DNA of 64,000 nucleotides. Source: Bacilli bacterium. GTDB taxonomy: Bacteria; Bacillota_I; Bacilli_A; RFN20; CAG-826. The position numbers were made by a program, and so were the translations under genes. Positions 1 to 7,353 of this stretch are shown piece by piece. The stretch lies in NCBI GenBank assembly GCA_900767825.1, contig CAAGAN010000033.1:124001-188000 (forward strand), in the 5' to 3' direction. Each line of letters opens with the position of its first letter. Positions within the stretch are counted from its first letter, which is position 1. The notes under the pieces were generated by a model. The model saw nothing but the letters and a program-made list of their open reading frames with translations, was not told the origin of the DNA and made no database searches.

Positions 1-600
1 CGAATCCTTTTTATCCATGACTGAAGCTAAATCTAATTCATGGGCAATTCGCCTAACTTCGTTTTTATCGATATCGCTTAAAGGGAATAAGCAAGATGAA
101 ATTTGTTCTTCATTAAGGAAGGAAAGGAAATAAGATTGATCCTTGTTCTTGTCAAATGCCTTAAAAATATAGCTAGTTCCGTCAACATCGACTCTTTTTG
201 CATAATGTCCCATGGCAATATAATCGCAGTCTTGGGATTTAGCAAACTTCAAGAAAGAATCGAATTTAATGTATTTATTGCAAAATACGTCAGGGTTTGG
301 GGTTCTTCCGTTTTTATATTCTTTTAGGAAATAGGAAAATACATTATCCCAATATTCCTTGACAAAATCTTGTCTTAATAAGGGGATACCAAGTTTATCC
401 GCTACCAATTTAGCATCTTCATAATCTTTTTCCTGTGGGCATTGGCTTGCATTTACATTAGGATTCCCTAAATAGTCATTATTGGCCAAAGAATCCCAGT
501 TTCTCATAAAACCAGCAACAACTTCATAACCTTGCTTTTTTAATAAATATGCAGCGACTGCCGAATCAACACCGCCACTTAGTCCAATCATTACTTTCAT
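1..600 (-). CDS. mnmA: tRNA-specific 2-thiouridylase MnmA (partial, C-terminus outside window)
   Basis: This enzyme puts sulfur on uridine 34 of Lys, Glu and Gln tRNAs, using ATP and a persulfide donor, in the cytoplasm. The first 200 residues are present and the frame runs off the left edge of the window. The ATP pyrophosphatase loop SGGVDS is at residues 8-13, the NPDVFCNKYIKF block holds the likely catalytic Cys107, and a GHYAKR segment follows. All are family hallmarks. The ATG at 600 overlaps the dtd stop as ATGA, so translation is probably coupled; mnmA is the third gene after pdp and dtd. Identification is firm; only the C-terminal part is unseen. Confidence 0.95.
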   Translation of the reverse strand, partial: MKVMIGLSGGVDSAVAAYLLKKQGYEVVAGFMRNWDSLANNDYLGNPNVNASQCPQEKDYEDAKLVADKLGIPLLRQDFVKEYWDNVFSYFLKEYKNGRTPNPDVFCNKYIKFDSFLKFAKSQDCDYIAMGHYAKRVDVDGTSYIFKAFDKNKDQSYFLSFLNEEQISSCLFPLSDIDKNEVRRIAHELDLASVMDKKDS

Positions 601-1049
601 AAGAAAAGTTCCTTACTATCTAGCATTAACGTAAACGGACCATCATTAATTAAATCAATCTGCATGTCCGCACCAAATATCCCTCTTTCGACCTTAAAAC
701 CATATTTTTTAAGTTCTGCAAGGAAATCTTCATATAGTTTTGAGGCTTCTATATAATTCAAAGAAGAAGTGAAACTAGGTCTATTTCCATCTTTTAAAGA
801 TCCATACAAAGTAAATTGGGAAACTGCTAAAATCTCCCCATTTACCGAAGATAAAGATAGATTAGTCTTTCCATTTTCATCTTCGAAAATCCTCATTTTG
901 GAAATCTTTTCAGCCATTTTGGAAATGATTTTGTTATCGTCTCCAAAAGTAAAACCTACCAAAAGGCAAACACCTTTGGAAATCGAAGAAAAAGGCTTGT
1001 TATCAATACTTAGGTTAGCCTTAGAAACCCTTTGTACTAAAACTCTCAT
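597..1049 (-). CDS. dtd: D-aminoacyl-tRNA deacylase
   Basis: This protein hydrolyses D-amino acids (and glycine on tRNA-Ala) from mischarged tRNAs, a cytoplasmic proofreading step. The 150-residue length is normal. It opens with the typical MRVLVQRVSKA, has the SQFTLYG motif at 77-83 and the Gly-cisPro motif as NDGPFT at 135-140. The usual form of that last motif is NxGPVT, so Phe replaces Val. It starts one base after the pdp stop and ends in an ATGA overlap with mnmA, so the three genes look like one operon joining pyrimidine salvage and tRNA quality control. Confidence 0.95.
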   Translation of the reverse strand: MRVLVQRVSKANLSIDNKPFSSISKGVCLLVGFTFGDDNKIISKMAEKISKMRIFEDENGKTNLSLSSVNGEILAVSQFTLYGSLKDGNRPSFTSSLNYIEASKLYEDFLAELKKYGFKVERGIFGADMQIDLINDGPFTLMLDSKELFL

Positions 1050-1050
1050 T

Positions 1051-2352
1051 TTATTTTATATATTCATGAACAATTGGGTGAATCTTAACAGGTTCTTTTT
1101 GGATATGGAAAGAAGAAATGACATCTTTTGCTACTTCTTCATAACTATCTTTATTCGTATGGATATAGCAAAGCAATTCGCCTTTGTTGACCTTGTCTCC
1201 TAACTTTTTGTTCAAGACAATACCGGCCGACATATCGATTTTATCATCCATTGTCTCTCTTCCAGCCCCAAGTTTCATTGCTGAAATGCCTAGCTTTAAG
1301 CAATCCAATTTGCTTACATATCCTTCTTTTTCAGAATATAAAGGAACAACGTGGCTTGCTAAAGGAAGTTTAGATAAATCATCAAGATAAGAAATATCGG
1401 CACCTTGGGCTTTAAACATCTCCAACAATTTCTTATATCCGGAGCCATCTTCAATGGACTTCCTTATCCTTTGTTTTCCTTCTTCAAAATTAGAGACAAT
1501 ATGGGCTTGCTCTAGCATTATTGCACCGGCATAGGTAACTAAATCGACTAAATCCTTAGGACCTTTGCCTTGAAGTGTCATGACTGCTTCTTTTACCTCC
1601 AAAGCATTTCCAATTGCCATACCTAAAGGCTCTTCCATATCAGTGATAATTGCCCTTGTATCTCTATGCAAGTAAGAGCCGATATCAACCATTGTTTTGG
1701 CTAATTCCTTGGCTTTTTCGATATTTTTCATAAAGGCCCCATCACCAAATTTGACATCAAGGAGAATGCAATCTGAACCTGACGCTAATTTTTTAGACAT
1801 GATGGAAGAGGCAATTAAAGGAATGGATTCAACGGTAGCCGTAACATCGCGCAAGGCATAAAGCTTTTTATCGGCAGGATCTATCTGGGCGGTTTGGCCA
1901 ATAATAGAAATGCCTATGTCATTGACTTGCTTAATGAATTCTTCTTCGCTTAGATTTATTCTCATCCCTGGAATGGATTCCATTTTATCTAGAGTTCCAC
2001 CAGTATGCCCTAAACCCCTGCCACTCATTTTGGCTAATTTTGCTCCATTAGCGGCTACTAATGGGCCTAAAACCAAAGAAGTCTTATCGCCAACTCCGCC
2101 AGTTGAATGCTTATCGACTTTGATTCCTTTAATTGAAGAAAGGTCGATCATATCGCCGGAATGCATCATGGCTTTAGTTAAATCGCCAATTTCTTCCTTA
2201 TTCATACCCTGGAAGACAATAGCCATAGCCAAGGCACTAGCTTGGTAAGAAGGGATTTCATCTTTTGTAAAACCATTGATGAAAAAATTAATTTCCTCTT
2301 CGCTTAAGGCCAATCCATCTCTTTTCTTTTCGATAATATCAACCATCCTCAT
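1051..2352 (-). CDS. pdp: Pyrimidine-nucleoside (thymidine) phosphorylase
   Basis: It phosphorolyses uridine, thymidine and deoxyuridine to base plus (deoxy)ribose-1-phosphate in nucleoside salvage. The KHSTGGVGDKTS segment (81-92) and the phosphorylase signature SGRGLGHTGGTLDK (110-123) are present, and length (433 aa) matches the family. I start at the ATG at 2352 (MRMVDII), not at the in-frame TTG at 2367, because GAGG at 2365-2362 lies nine bases before that ATG and homologues begin MRMVD. It heads the pdp-dtd-mnmA operon. An extended -10 (TGG then TATAAT, 2385-2390) lies upstream, giving a leader of about 25 nt. Confidence 0.95.
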   Translation of the reverse strand: MRMVDIIEKKRDGLALSEEEINFFINGFTKDEIPSYQASALAMAIVFQGMNKEEIGDLTKAMMHSGDMIDLSSIKGIKVDKHSTGGVGDKTSLVLGPLVAANGAKLAKMSGRGLGHTGGTLDKMESIPGMRINLSEEEFIKQVNDIGISIIGQTAQIDPADKKLYALRDVTATVESIPLIASSIMSKKLASGSDCILLDVKFGDGAFMKNIEKAKELAKTMVDIGSYLHRDTRAIITDMEEPLGMAIGNALEVKEAVMTLQGKGPKDLVDLVTYAGAIMLEQAHIVSNFEEGKQRIRKSIEDGSGYKKLLEMFKAQGADISYLDDLSKLPLASHVVPLYSEKEGYVSKLDCLKLGISAMKLGAGRETMDDKIDMSAGIVLNKKLGDKVNKGELLCYIHTNKDSYEEVAKDVISSFHIQKEPVKIHPIVHEYIK

Positions 2353-2384
2353 AAAAAAATACCTCAATAAAAATATCTAATTAA

Positions 2385-2393
2385 ATTATACCA
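2385..2393 (-). promoter_or_regulatory. Extended -10 promoter of pdp-dtd-mnmA
   Basis: On the minus strand a TGn element directly precedes TATAAT (2390-2385), with no good -35. Start of transcription would fall near 2378, leaving a short leader with a GAGG ribosome site before the pdp ATG. Confidence 0.5.
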
Positions 2394-2411
2394 ACTTTAG
2401 TAAACTAAAAA

Positions 2412-2417
2412 TATAAT
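2412..2417 (+). promoter_or_regulatory. -10 element for a leaderless rsmF-like mRNA
   Basis: TATAAT at 2412-2417 is followed by six bases and then the ATG at 2424, so the expected +1 is the A of the start codon. No Shine-Dalgarno is present and no convincing -35 is seen. Confidence 0.6.
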
Positions 2418-2423
2418 GTTCAT

Positions 2424-3707
2424 ATGGATTTTGAAACAAATTTAATAAATAGCATTGGAGAAGAACAGTCTAGGCTCCTATTAGATGAAATTAATCATGG
2501 CAAAGAAGTATCTGGATTATTCTTAAATACAAAATATATCGATAAAAAGACACTTATGGAATTTTATCCAAATCTAGAAGAAAATCCTTTAATACCTAAT
2601 TCATTTTATTTTGATAAAAAAGAACTCGAACTAGGCAAAAGTCTTCTTTTCAATATCGGTGCTTTTTATATACAAGACCAATCTTCAAATATGGTAATAA
2701 ATCTTTTAGATCCCAAAGAAGACGAGGTTATTCTAGACATGGCCGCAGCCCCAGGAGGAAAAACTATTGGGGCAAGTCTAAGAATGAATGATAAAGGACT
2801 TATTGTATCCAATGATATTTCCTATAAAAGAAGTCTAGAAACATCAAAAAATGTCGAAAGGATGGGACTAGGAAATATAGTCATTACCTGTGGTGATTTA
2901 GAAAAAGAAGCATCTAATTACAAATCTAGGTTTGACAAGATAATCCTAGATGCCCCTTGCTCTGGATCTGCTATGTTTAGGAAAAATAAGGAAGCGTTGC
3001 TTGATTGGAGTTACCAAAAGGTCTTAGACTGCGCATCTATCCAATCTAGACTTCTTCATCTAGCATCTATTTTTGTTAGGAACGGAGGGATAATTTCCTA
3101 TTCTACCTGCTCATTTTCTTATGAAGAAGATGAAAAAGTAATCTTGGATTTCCTTTCTAGCCATCCTGATTTTGAAATAATGGATGCCCCGATAGATAAT
3201 AAAAGCTTCTACCATCATAAAGATTTGCCTAAATCGATTCGTCTTTTGCCTCATCTATATAAAGGGGAAGGTCAATTTATCGCTTTATTAAGGAAAAAGG
3301 GCGAAGGGAAAATAATTCCTTTCGAAAGCAAAAAGGAATTTAAAGGCAAAAGCGAATTCCTTCAATACCTAGATGTAACTAGAAGTAATATATTGGTTCA
3401 AGACACCTTATATTCAGCTTCTAGACCAATAAAGACAAATCTAGATTTAATTAGGTATGGAATCGAAGTATCTTCACTAGGAAAAATAGAAACCCCTAGT
3501 TTCCATCTAGGGAAATTTAGCAAAATAAATAATATAGAACTAAATATAGAACAAACCAAAAAATACCTAAGTGGGGAAACTTTTCAACTAGATTATCCGA
3601 ATGGATATCATACAGTTAGCTATAAAAACATTAATCTAGGATTAGTAAAAATTAACTCAAAAACTGCCAAAAACCATTATCCAAAAGGATTAAGAAGAAA
3701 CTATTAA
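2424..3707 (+). CDS. RsmF/Nop2/Sun-family rRNA m5C methyltransferase
   Basis: This is a SAM-dependent cytosine-C5 RNA methyltransferase, probably acting on 16S rRNA. Motif I is DMAAAPGGKT (105-114). Motif IV DAPCSGS holds Cys179 and motif VI STCS holds Cys229, the product-release and nucleophilic cysteines of the NOL1/NOP2/Sun group. The C-terminal third (about 305-427) fits the RsmF/YebU RNA-binding extension. The gene is alone on the plus strand, divergent from pdp, and seems leaderless. Its TAA overlaps the stop of the converging membrane-protein gene by four bases. The exact target base (RsmF versus RsmB type) is inferred from architecture only. Confidence 0.85.
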   Translation: MDFETNLINSIGEEQSRLLLDEINHGKEVSGLFLNTKYIDKKTLMEFYPNLEENPLIPNSFYFDKKELELGKSLLFNIGAFYIQDQSSNMVINLLDPKEDEVILDMAAAPGGKTIGASLRMNDKGLIVSNDISYKRSLETSKNVERMGLGNIVITCGDLEKEASNYKSRFDKIILDAPCSGSAMFRKNKEALLDWSYQKVLDCASIQSRLLHLASIFVRNGGIISYSTCSFSYEEDEKVILDFLSSHPDFEIMDAPIDNKSFYHHKDLPKSIRLLPHLYKGEGQFIALLRKKGEGKIIPFESKKEFKGKSEFLQYLDVTRSNILVQDTLYSASRPIKTNLDLIRYGIEVSSLGKIETPSFHLGKFSKINNIELNIEQTKKYLSGETFQLDYPNGYHTVSYKNINLGLVKINSKTAKNHYPKGLRRNY

Positions 3708-4096
3708 GCCCTTTCTAGGAAAGAAATAAATATAAGGCAAATCCCAATCCCAACCGCGCATATCCCAATCGCGATATCTTTTAAAACCATAAAGACTGGA
3801 ATAGATGACAATATAAATATAATCCCTGAGATTAATCCTATAATGAATAGAGCTCTCTTTGAATAAGTTCTATTTTCTAAGGAAAAGAAAATCATTCCCA
3901 ATACACCAATCGCAACATAAATTATCCCTAGTGGCAAGCACAAGGCTAAATAGGGCCAGATTGGATTATTTTCTAAAGAAGAGACAAAATTCCTTGCCGA
4001 AAATATAACACCTAAAAATATTGCCAAGGAAGCAATAACCAAACCAGTGCAGGTTGTCTTGTATAAAGAAGATTTCTTTTCTTCGCTTTCTCTCAT
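3704..4096 (-). CDS. Small four-helix membrane protein, unknown function
   Basis: I do not recognise this 130-residue protein. It has a charged start (MRESEEKKSS) and four predicted membrane segments at about 13-32, 47-69, 83-104 and 108-126, with short loops. It begins one base after the plsC stop, with no ribosome site of its own, so it is probably translated by reinitiation and belongs to the plsC operon. That hints at a membrane or lipid context but nothing more. Its stop overlaps the converging methyltransferase stop. Confidence 0.7.
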   Translation of the reverse strand: MRESEEKKSSLYKTTCTGLVIASLAIFLGVIFSARNFVSSLENNPIWPYLALCLPLGIIYVAIGVLGMIFFSLENRTYSKRALFIIGLISGIIFILSSIPVFMVLKDIAIGICAVGIGICLIFISFLERA

Positions 4097-4097
4097 A

Positions 4098-4901
4098 TTA
4101 ATCAGCCTTAAATCCGTGAACCGGTTTATGCTTATGCTTTTTGGAAGCGAAATAACTAATGTATTTTTCTTTCATTAGTTCCACTTCTTTTGAAACCATT
4201 TCATGAGCAATAGAAGCAATTTCGGTCGTATTCTTATCCTTTATATCCTCATATTTGATAGGAGGGAAGAATTTCATTTGGATCAAATTGGATTTATCCA
4301 TGCTATTGGATAATATCCTTTGAGTACCAAATTCAGCAAATACCAAAATATCGGCTTCGGCTTTATAGGCAAGTTTAAAAGAGCCAGGATGAAAATCTAG
4401 CATTGGTTTAGTAAGGGGGTATTTATTTCGCGTTCCTTCTGGATAAATAGTATAGGAAACAGGCTCATTCTGCATATTTTCAGTCGCAGATCTAAATATC
4501 CTAATCGCATCTCTAGGATCTTTTCTATCAAGGAAGAATCCATCAATTGAAGTTAAAACCTTGCCAATTAAGATAAGGTGTTTGACACTAGATTTAGCAA
4601 CAAAAGAAACCGGAGTCGGAGATAAGGCTATAAGCATAACGATATCTAAGACAGAAATATGATCAGAAACTAGGATGGTCCTAGAATTTCTATTAAGCAA
4701 ATATTCTTTATTCTCTACATCTAGTTCGATTTTAAAGCCTTTGCAAACCTTTAAGGCTAGTTTCCTAATCCTAAAATATCTTTCCTCAATTGGATATTTC
4801 TTTGGGTTCTTCGAATATCTAAGAAGATAAAAGAAATAATAATGCGCGATTGAGGGGAAATATCTAAGAAGCAATAACGAAAACTTAATAATTTTTTTCA
4901 T
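4098..4901 (-). CDS. plsC: 1-acyl-sn-glycerol-3-phosphate acyltransferase (PlsC family)
   Basis: PlsC acylates lysophosphatidic acid at sn-2 to make phosphatidic acid, at the cytoplasmic face of the membrane. The catalytic H(X4)D is DHISVLD (His81, Asp86), and the glycerol-phosphate-binding motif is PEGTR at 154-158. An N-terminal hydrophobic stretch (5-30) fits membrane association. The basic tail (KKHKHKPVHG) is unusual. It lies 33 bp below the ssb-like gene. TATAGT lies eight bases before the ATG and AAGGGG lies between them, so either a very short leader or an internal promoter is possible. Confidence 0.88.
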   Translation of the reverse strand: MKKIIKFSLLLLRYFPSIAHYYFFYLLRYSKNPKKYPIEERYFRIRKLALKVCKGFKIELDVENKEYLLNRNSRTILVSDHISVLDIVMLIALSPTPVSFVAKSSVKHLILIGKVLTSIDGFFLDRKDPRDAIRIFRSATENMQNEPVSYTIYPEGTRNKYPLTKPMLDFHPGSFKLAYKAEADILVFAEFGTQRILSNSMDKSNLIQMKFFPPIKYEDIKDKNTTEIASIAHEMVSKEVELMKEKYISYFASKKHKHKPVHGFKAD

Positions 4902-4934
4902 ACCCCTTTACTATAAACCAAATGAAGAAAAAAA

Positions 4935-5231
4935 CTACTCTACGGTTACGAATTTTTGCATTTTTTCAGGAAGAGAAAATACTTCTTCTAGTTCCCCTAT
5001 TATAATCAACCCTTCTTTTTCATCCATCTCTAGTCTTCCCTTAATGATGACTAGGCATCCTTCTTTTCCCCTATAAAATGAAGAGGTTTCATTTAACATG
5101 GAACGGACTTTGAAGCAATCGGTGACATATTTTCCTCCATCTAAAGGCAAAACACGGTCCACTTCGACAATACGGAGGCCGTTAGGCAATACTTTTCCAA
5201 GACGACCCGACAAAAAAACAGACGAAATCAT
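4935..5231 (-). CDS. Short SSB-like OB-fold protein
   Basis: Ninety-eight residues with the strand pattern of a single-stranded-DNA-binding protein: SVFLSGRLGK at the start, a central DCFKVRS strand, then GCLVIIKGRLEM. The length and the ending (KMQKFVTVE) mean there is no glycine-rich linker and no acidic DDDLPF-type tip, which main SSBs use to recruit partners. It may be a secondary SSB or PriB-like protein rather than the replicative one. AGGAGA nine bases before the ATG fixes the start. It sits between pulA and plsC on the same strand. Confidence 0.6.
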   Translation of the reverse strand: MISSVFLSGRLGKVLPNGLRIVEVDRVLPLDGGKYVTDCFKVRSMLNETSSFYRGKEGCLVIIKGRLEMDEKEGLIIIGELEEVFSLPEKMQKFVTVE

Positions 5232-5265
5232 AAAATTCTCCTATAATTTTTTGCGGGAAATAGAC

Positions 5266-7350
5266 TCAAATATAATAAATAAGGCAAGAACGCTTAGGAA
5301 TTATCCTAGTTTCTTTTGTTTTTGAAGTTTCAAGCAAATTAACTTCATAAACACTAGATGGGAGGTTTATGTCAACTGGAGTTGGATTGAAATAGAATCC
5401 AATTTCCTTATGGGGATAAACTAGGCTAGAAAGGATAAAGCTAACCTTTATAGACCCAAAATACTCCCCGACATAAGTCGATGAATCAATAACTCTAGGA
5501 TCAAAAAGAGTCAAAAATCTTGATGATTTCCTAAATTTAATAAGCTCGACGAAGTAATTATACATCGACTTTCTTTTTTCTAGTAATGAATATGAAAATT
5601 TATTGTAATAATCACCTTCGTTATATGTATTCTCGTGATTAAACTTGGATTGTCCTATTTCTTGTCCAGCATGGAAAAATGGGATTCCAAACGAAAGCAT
5701 TGTAAAGGCGTTAGTTAAATTTATTATCTTGCATTTATCTTCTTCGCTTAAGTTATGGTTCAGCTTTTCCAAAGCATCAAAAAGAGTCATATTGTCATGA
5801 CATTCGACATAATTTATCGATTGATTGGCATTTAGAAACTTTGCCTTCGCATGGAAATCGATGCAGCTGCCAATATAACTATTCATAGCATTTCCTAGAT
5901 TATATAAATCTCCGCTACAATATTTCTTCACGGACTCTCTAAAGAAATCATTGAAGAAACCAACATTGGGCATCAAGGCATAATTAGACATATTAGCTAG
6001 AGGTACATTCACCTCGCCACCCATATTCCAACCTTCTCCATAGAAAATGATGTCAGGTTTAATTTTCTTACACTTGCAATAAGCTTCATTAATCGTATTT
6101 ACATCATTTATTCCCATTAAATCGAATCTAAATCCATCGATGCCATAAGTAGAGACAAAGAAAGTAAGGCAATCGATTATAAGTTTGGAAACCATCCTTT
6201 TTTCACTTGCCAAGTCATTGCCGCATCCACTAGTAGAAGCTAATTGGCCATTATGTCTCTTCCTAAAATAAAATGATGGGATTACTTTCTCGAATACGGA
6301 TTTTTCATATTGATAGACGTGGTTAAATACAACATCCATTACAACCCTAATCCCAGCTTTATGGAAACTAGAGACCATCTTCTTGAATTCGACAATTCTA
6401 GAATAAGGATCTTCTGGATTAGTGGAATAAGAGCCTTCAAGAGCAAAATATTGAGCTGGATCATAACCCCAGTTATATCCTTTTTCAGGATGGAGTTCAT
6501 CTACGCTTTTAAAATCAAACACAGGTAATAACTGTATATGGGTGATACCAAGTGATTTTATATAATCAAAGCCTGCTTTCATCCCGCCCAATGAAGTCCT
6601 ATTTTCTTCAATTAGTCCAAGGAATTTTCCTTTATTTACTATATTTGTATAGCTAGAGATAGTCATATCCCTGACATTTGCTTCATATATTATCGATTCA
6701 GTTGGAGAAGATAAAACAGGGAGGCATTCCAAGTTATCTTTAATAGATGAAACCTTGGAAAAGTCGATAACGGCGCTATATTTGCCATTTGCTGTCGATC
6801 CTTTTGCATATGGATCAGTAACCTCGGTATCAACTTCGTTATTCCTAACTACATAATAATAAAGCGCACCTTCATGATCCCCTTCTATCTTTATCTTATA
6901 AACACCACAGCTAAATCTATCCATTGGATAAAGCTTGAAAAATTCCTCTTTTTTATCTTTTAAAGCTAGATAAACTTTTGATGCCAAAGGGGCAAAAAGG
7001 GCAAAAGAAGTTTCATTTTTTGAATAAGTCGCACCTAAATCATCGCCACCATAATAATATTTCTTCTCAAAATCAATAAAGGAAGTTGCTTCGCTTACAT
7101 CTAGAGGAACTCTTCCATATTGAGGGGAAGTGACAAAATAGGAATGTCCTAATTCCAATTCTTTTTCAAGGACAAAGTCAACCATGCACAATGAAGGCAA
7201 GGAAGATATCTTTCCATTTCCCAATTTAATAAAGGAAGTATCATCAATCTCAAGAATCGGAGAGAATTTTTCCCAAGGAAGAGAAGAGAAGATTACAACT
7301 CTAATAAGTTTTGGTTCGATTAATTTGGCACTGACATAGGTATTTTTCAT
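5266..7350 (-). CDS. pulA: Type I pullulanase (GH13)
   Basis: It hydrolyses alpha-1,6 branches of pullulan, limit dextrins or glycogen. The 694 residues carry an N-terminal beta-sandwich region, then the CBM48-GH13 body. The pullulanase signature YNWGYDP is near residue 290, VVMDVVFNH follows, the nucleophile region GFRFDLMG is near 404-411, the acid/base Glu lies in YGEGW near 435, and ECHDN near 511 holds the transition-state Asp. No signal peptide is visible, so it should act inside the cell on imported or stored glucan. It starts three bases after the ftsK stop and has no clear ribosome site. Confidence 0.93.
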   Translation of the reverse strand: MKNTYVSAKLIEPKLIRVVIFSSLPWEKFSPILEIDDTSFIKLGNGKISSLPSLCMVDFVLEKELELGHSYFVTSPQYGRVPLDVSEATSFIDFEKKYYYGGDDLGATYSKNETSFALFAPLASKVYLALKDKKEEFFKLYPMDRFSCGVYKIKIEGDHEGALYYYVVRNNEVDTEVTDPYAKGSTANGKYSAVIDFSKVSSIKDNLECLPVLSSPTESIIYEANVRDMTISSYTNIVNKGKFLGLIEENRTSLGGMKAGFDYIKSLGITHIQLLPVFDFKSVDELHPEKGYNWGYDPAQYFALEGSYSTNPEDPYSRIVEFKKMVSSFHKAGIRVVMDVVFNHVYQYEKSVFEKVIPSFYFRKRHNGQLASTSGCGNDLASEKRMVSKLIIDCLTFFVSTYGIDGFRFDLMGINDVNTINEAYCKCKKIKPDIIFYGEGWNMGGEVNVPLANMSNYALMPNVGFFNDFFRESVKKYCSGDLYNLGNAMNSYIGSCIDFHAKAKFLNANQSINYVECHDNMTLFDALEKLNHNLSEEDKCKIINLTNAFTMLSFGIPFFHAGQEIGQSKFNHENTYNEGDYYNKFSYSLLEKRKSMYNYFVELIKFRKSSRFLTLFDPRVIDSSTYVGEYFGSIKVSFILSSLVYPHKEIGFYFNPTPVDINLPSSVYEVNLLETSKTKETRIIPKRSCLIYYI

Positions 7351-7353
7351 AAA

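Noticed and set aside
769..1203. Open frame across dtd and pdp on the plus strand
   Set aside because: It crosses the junction of two well-identified genes on the other strand and resembles nothing.
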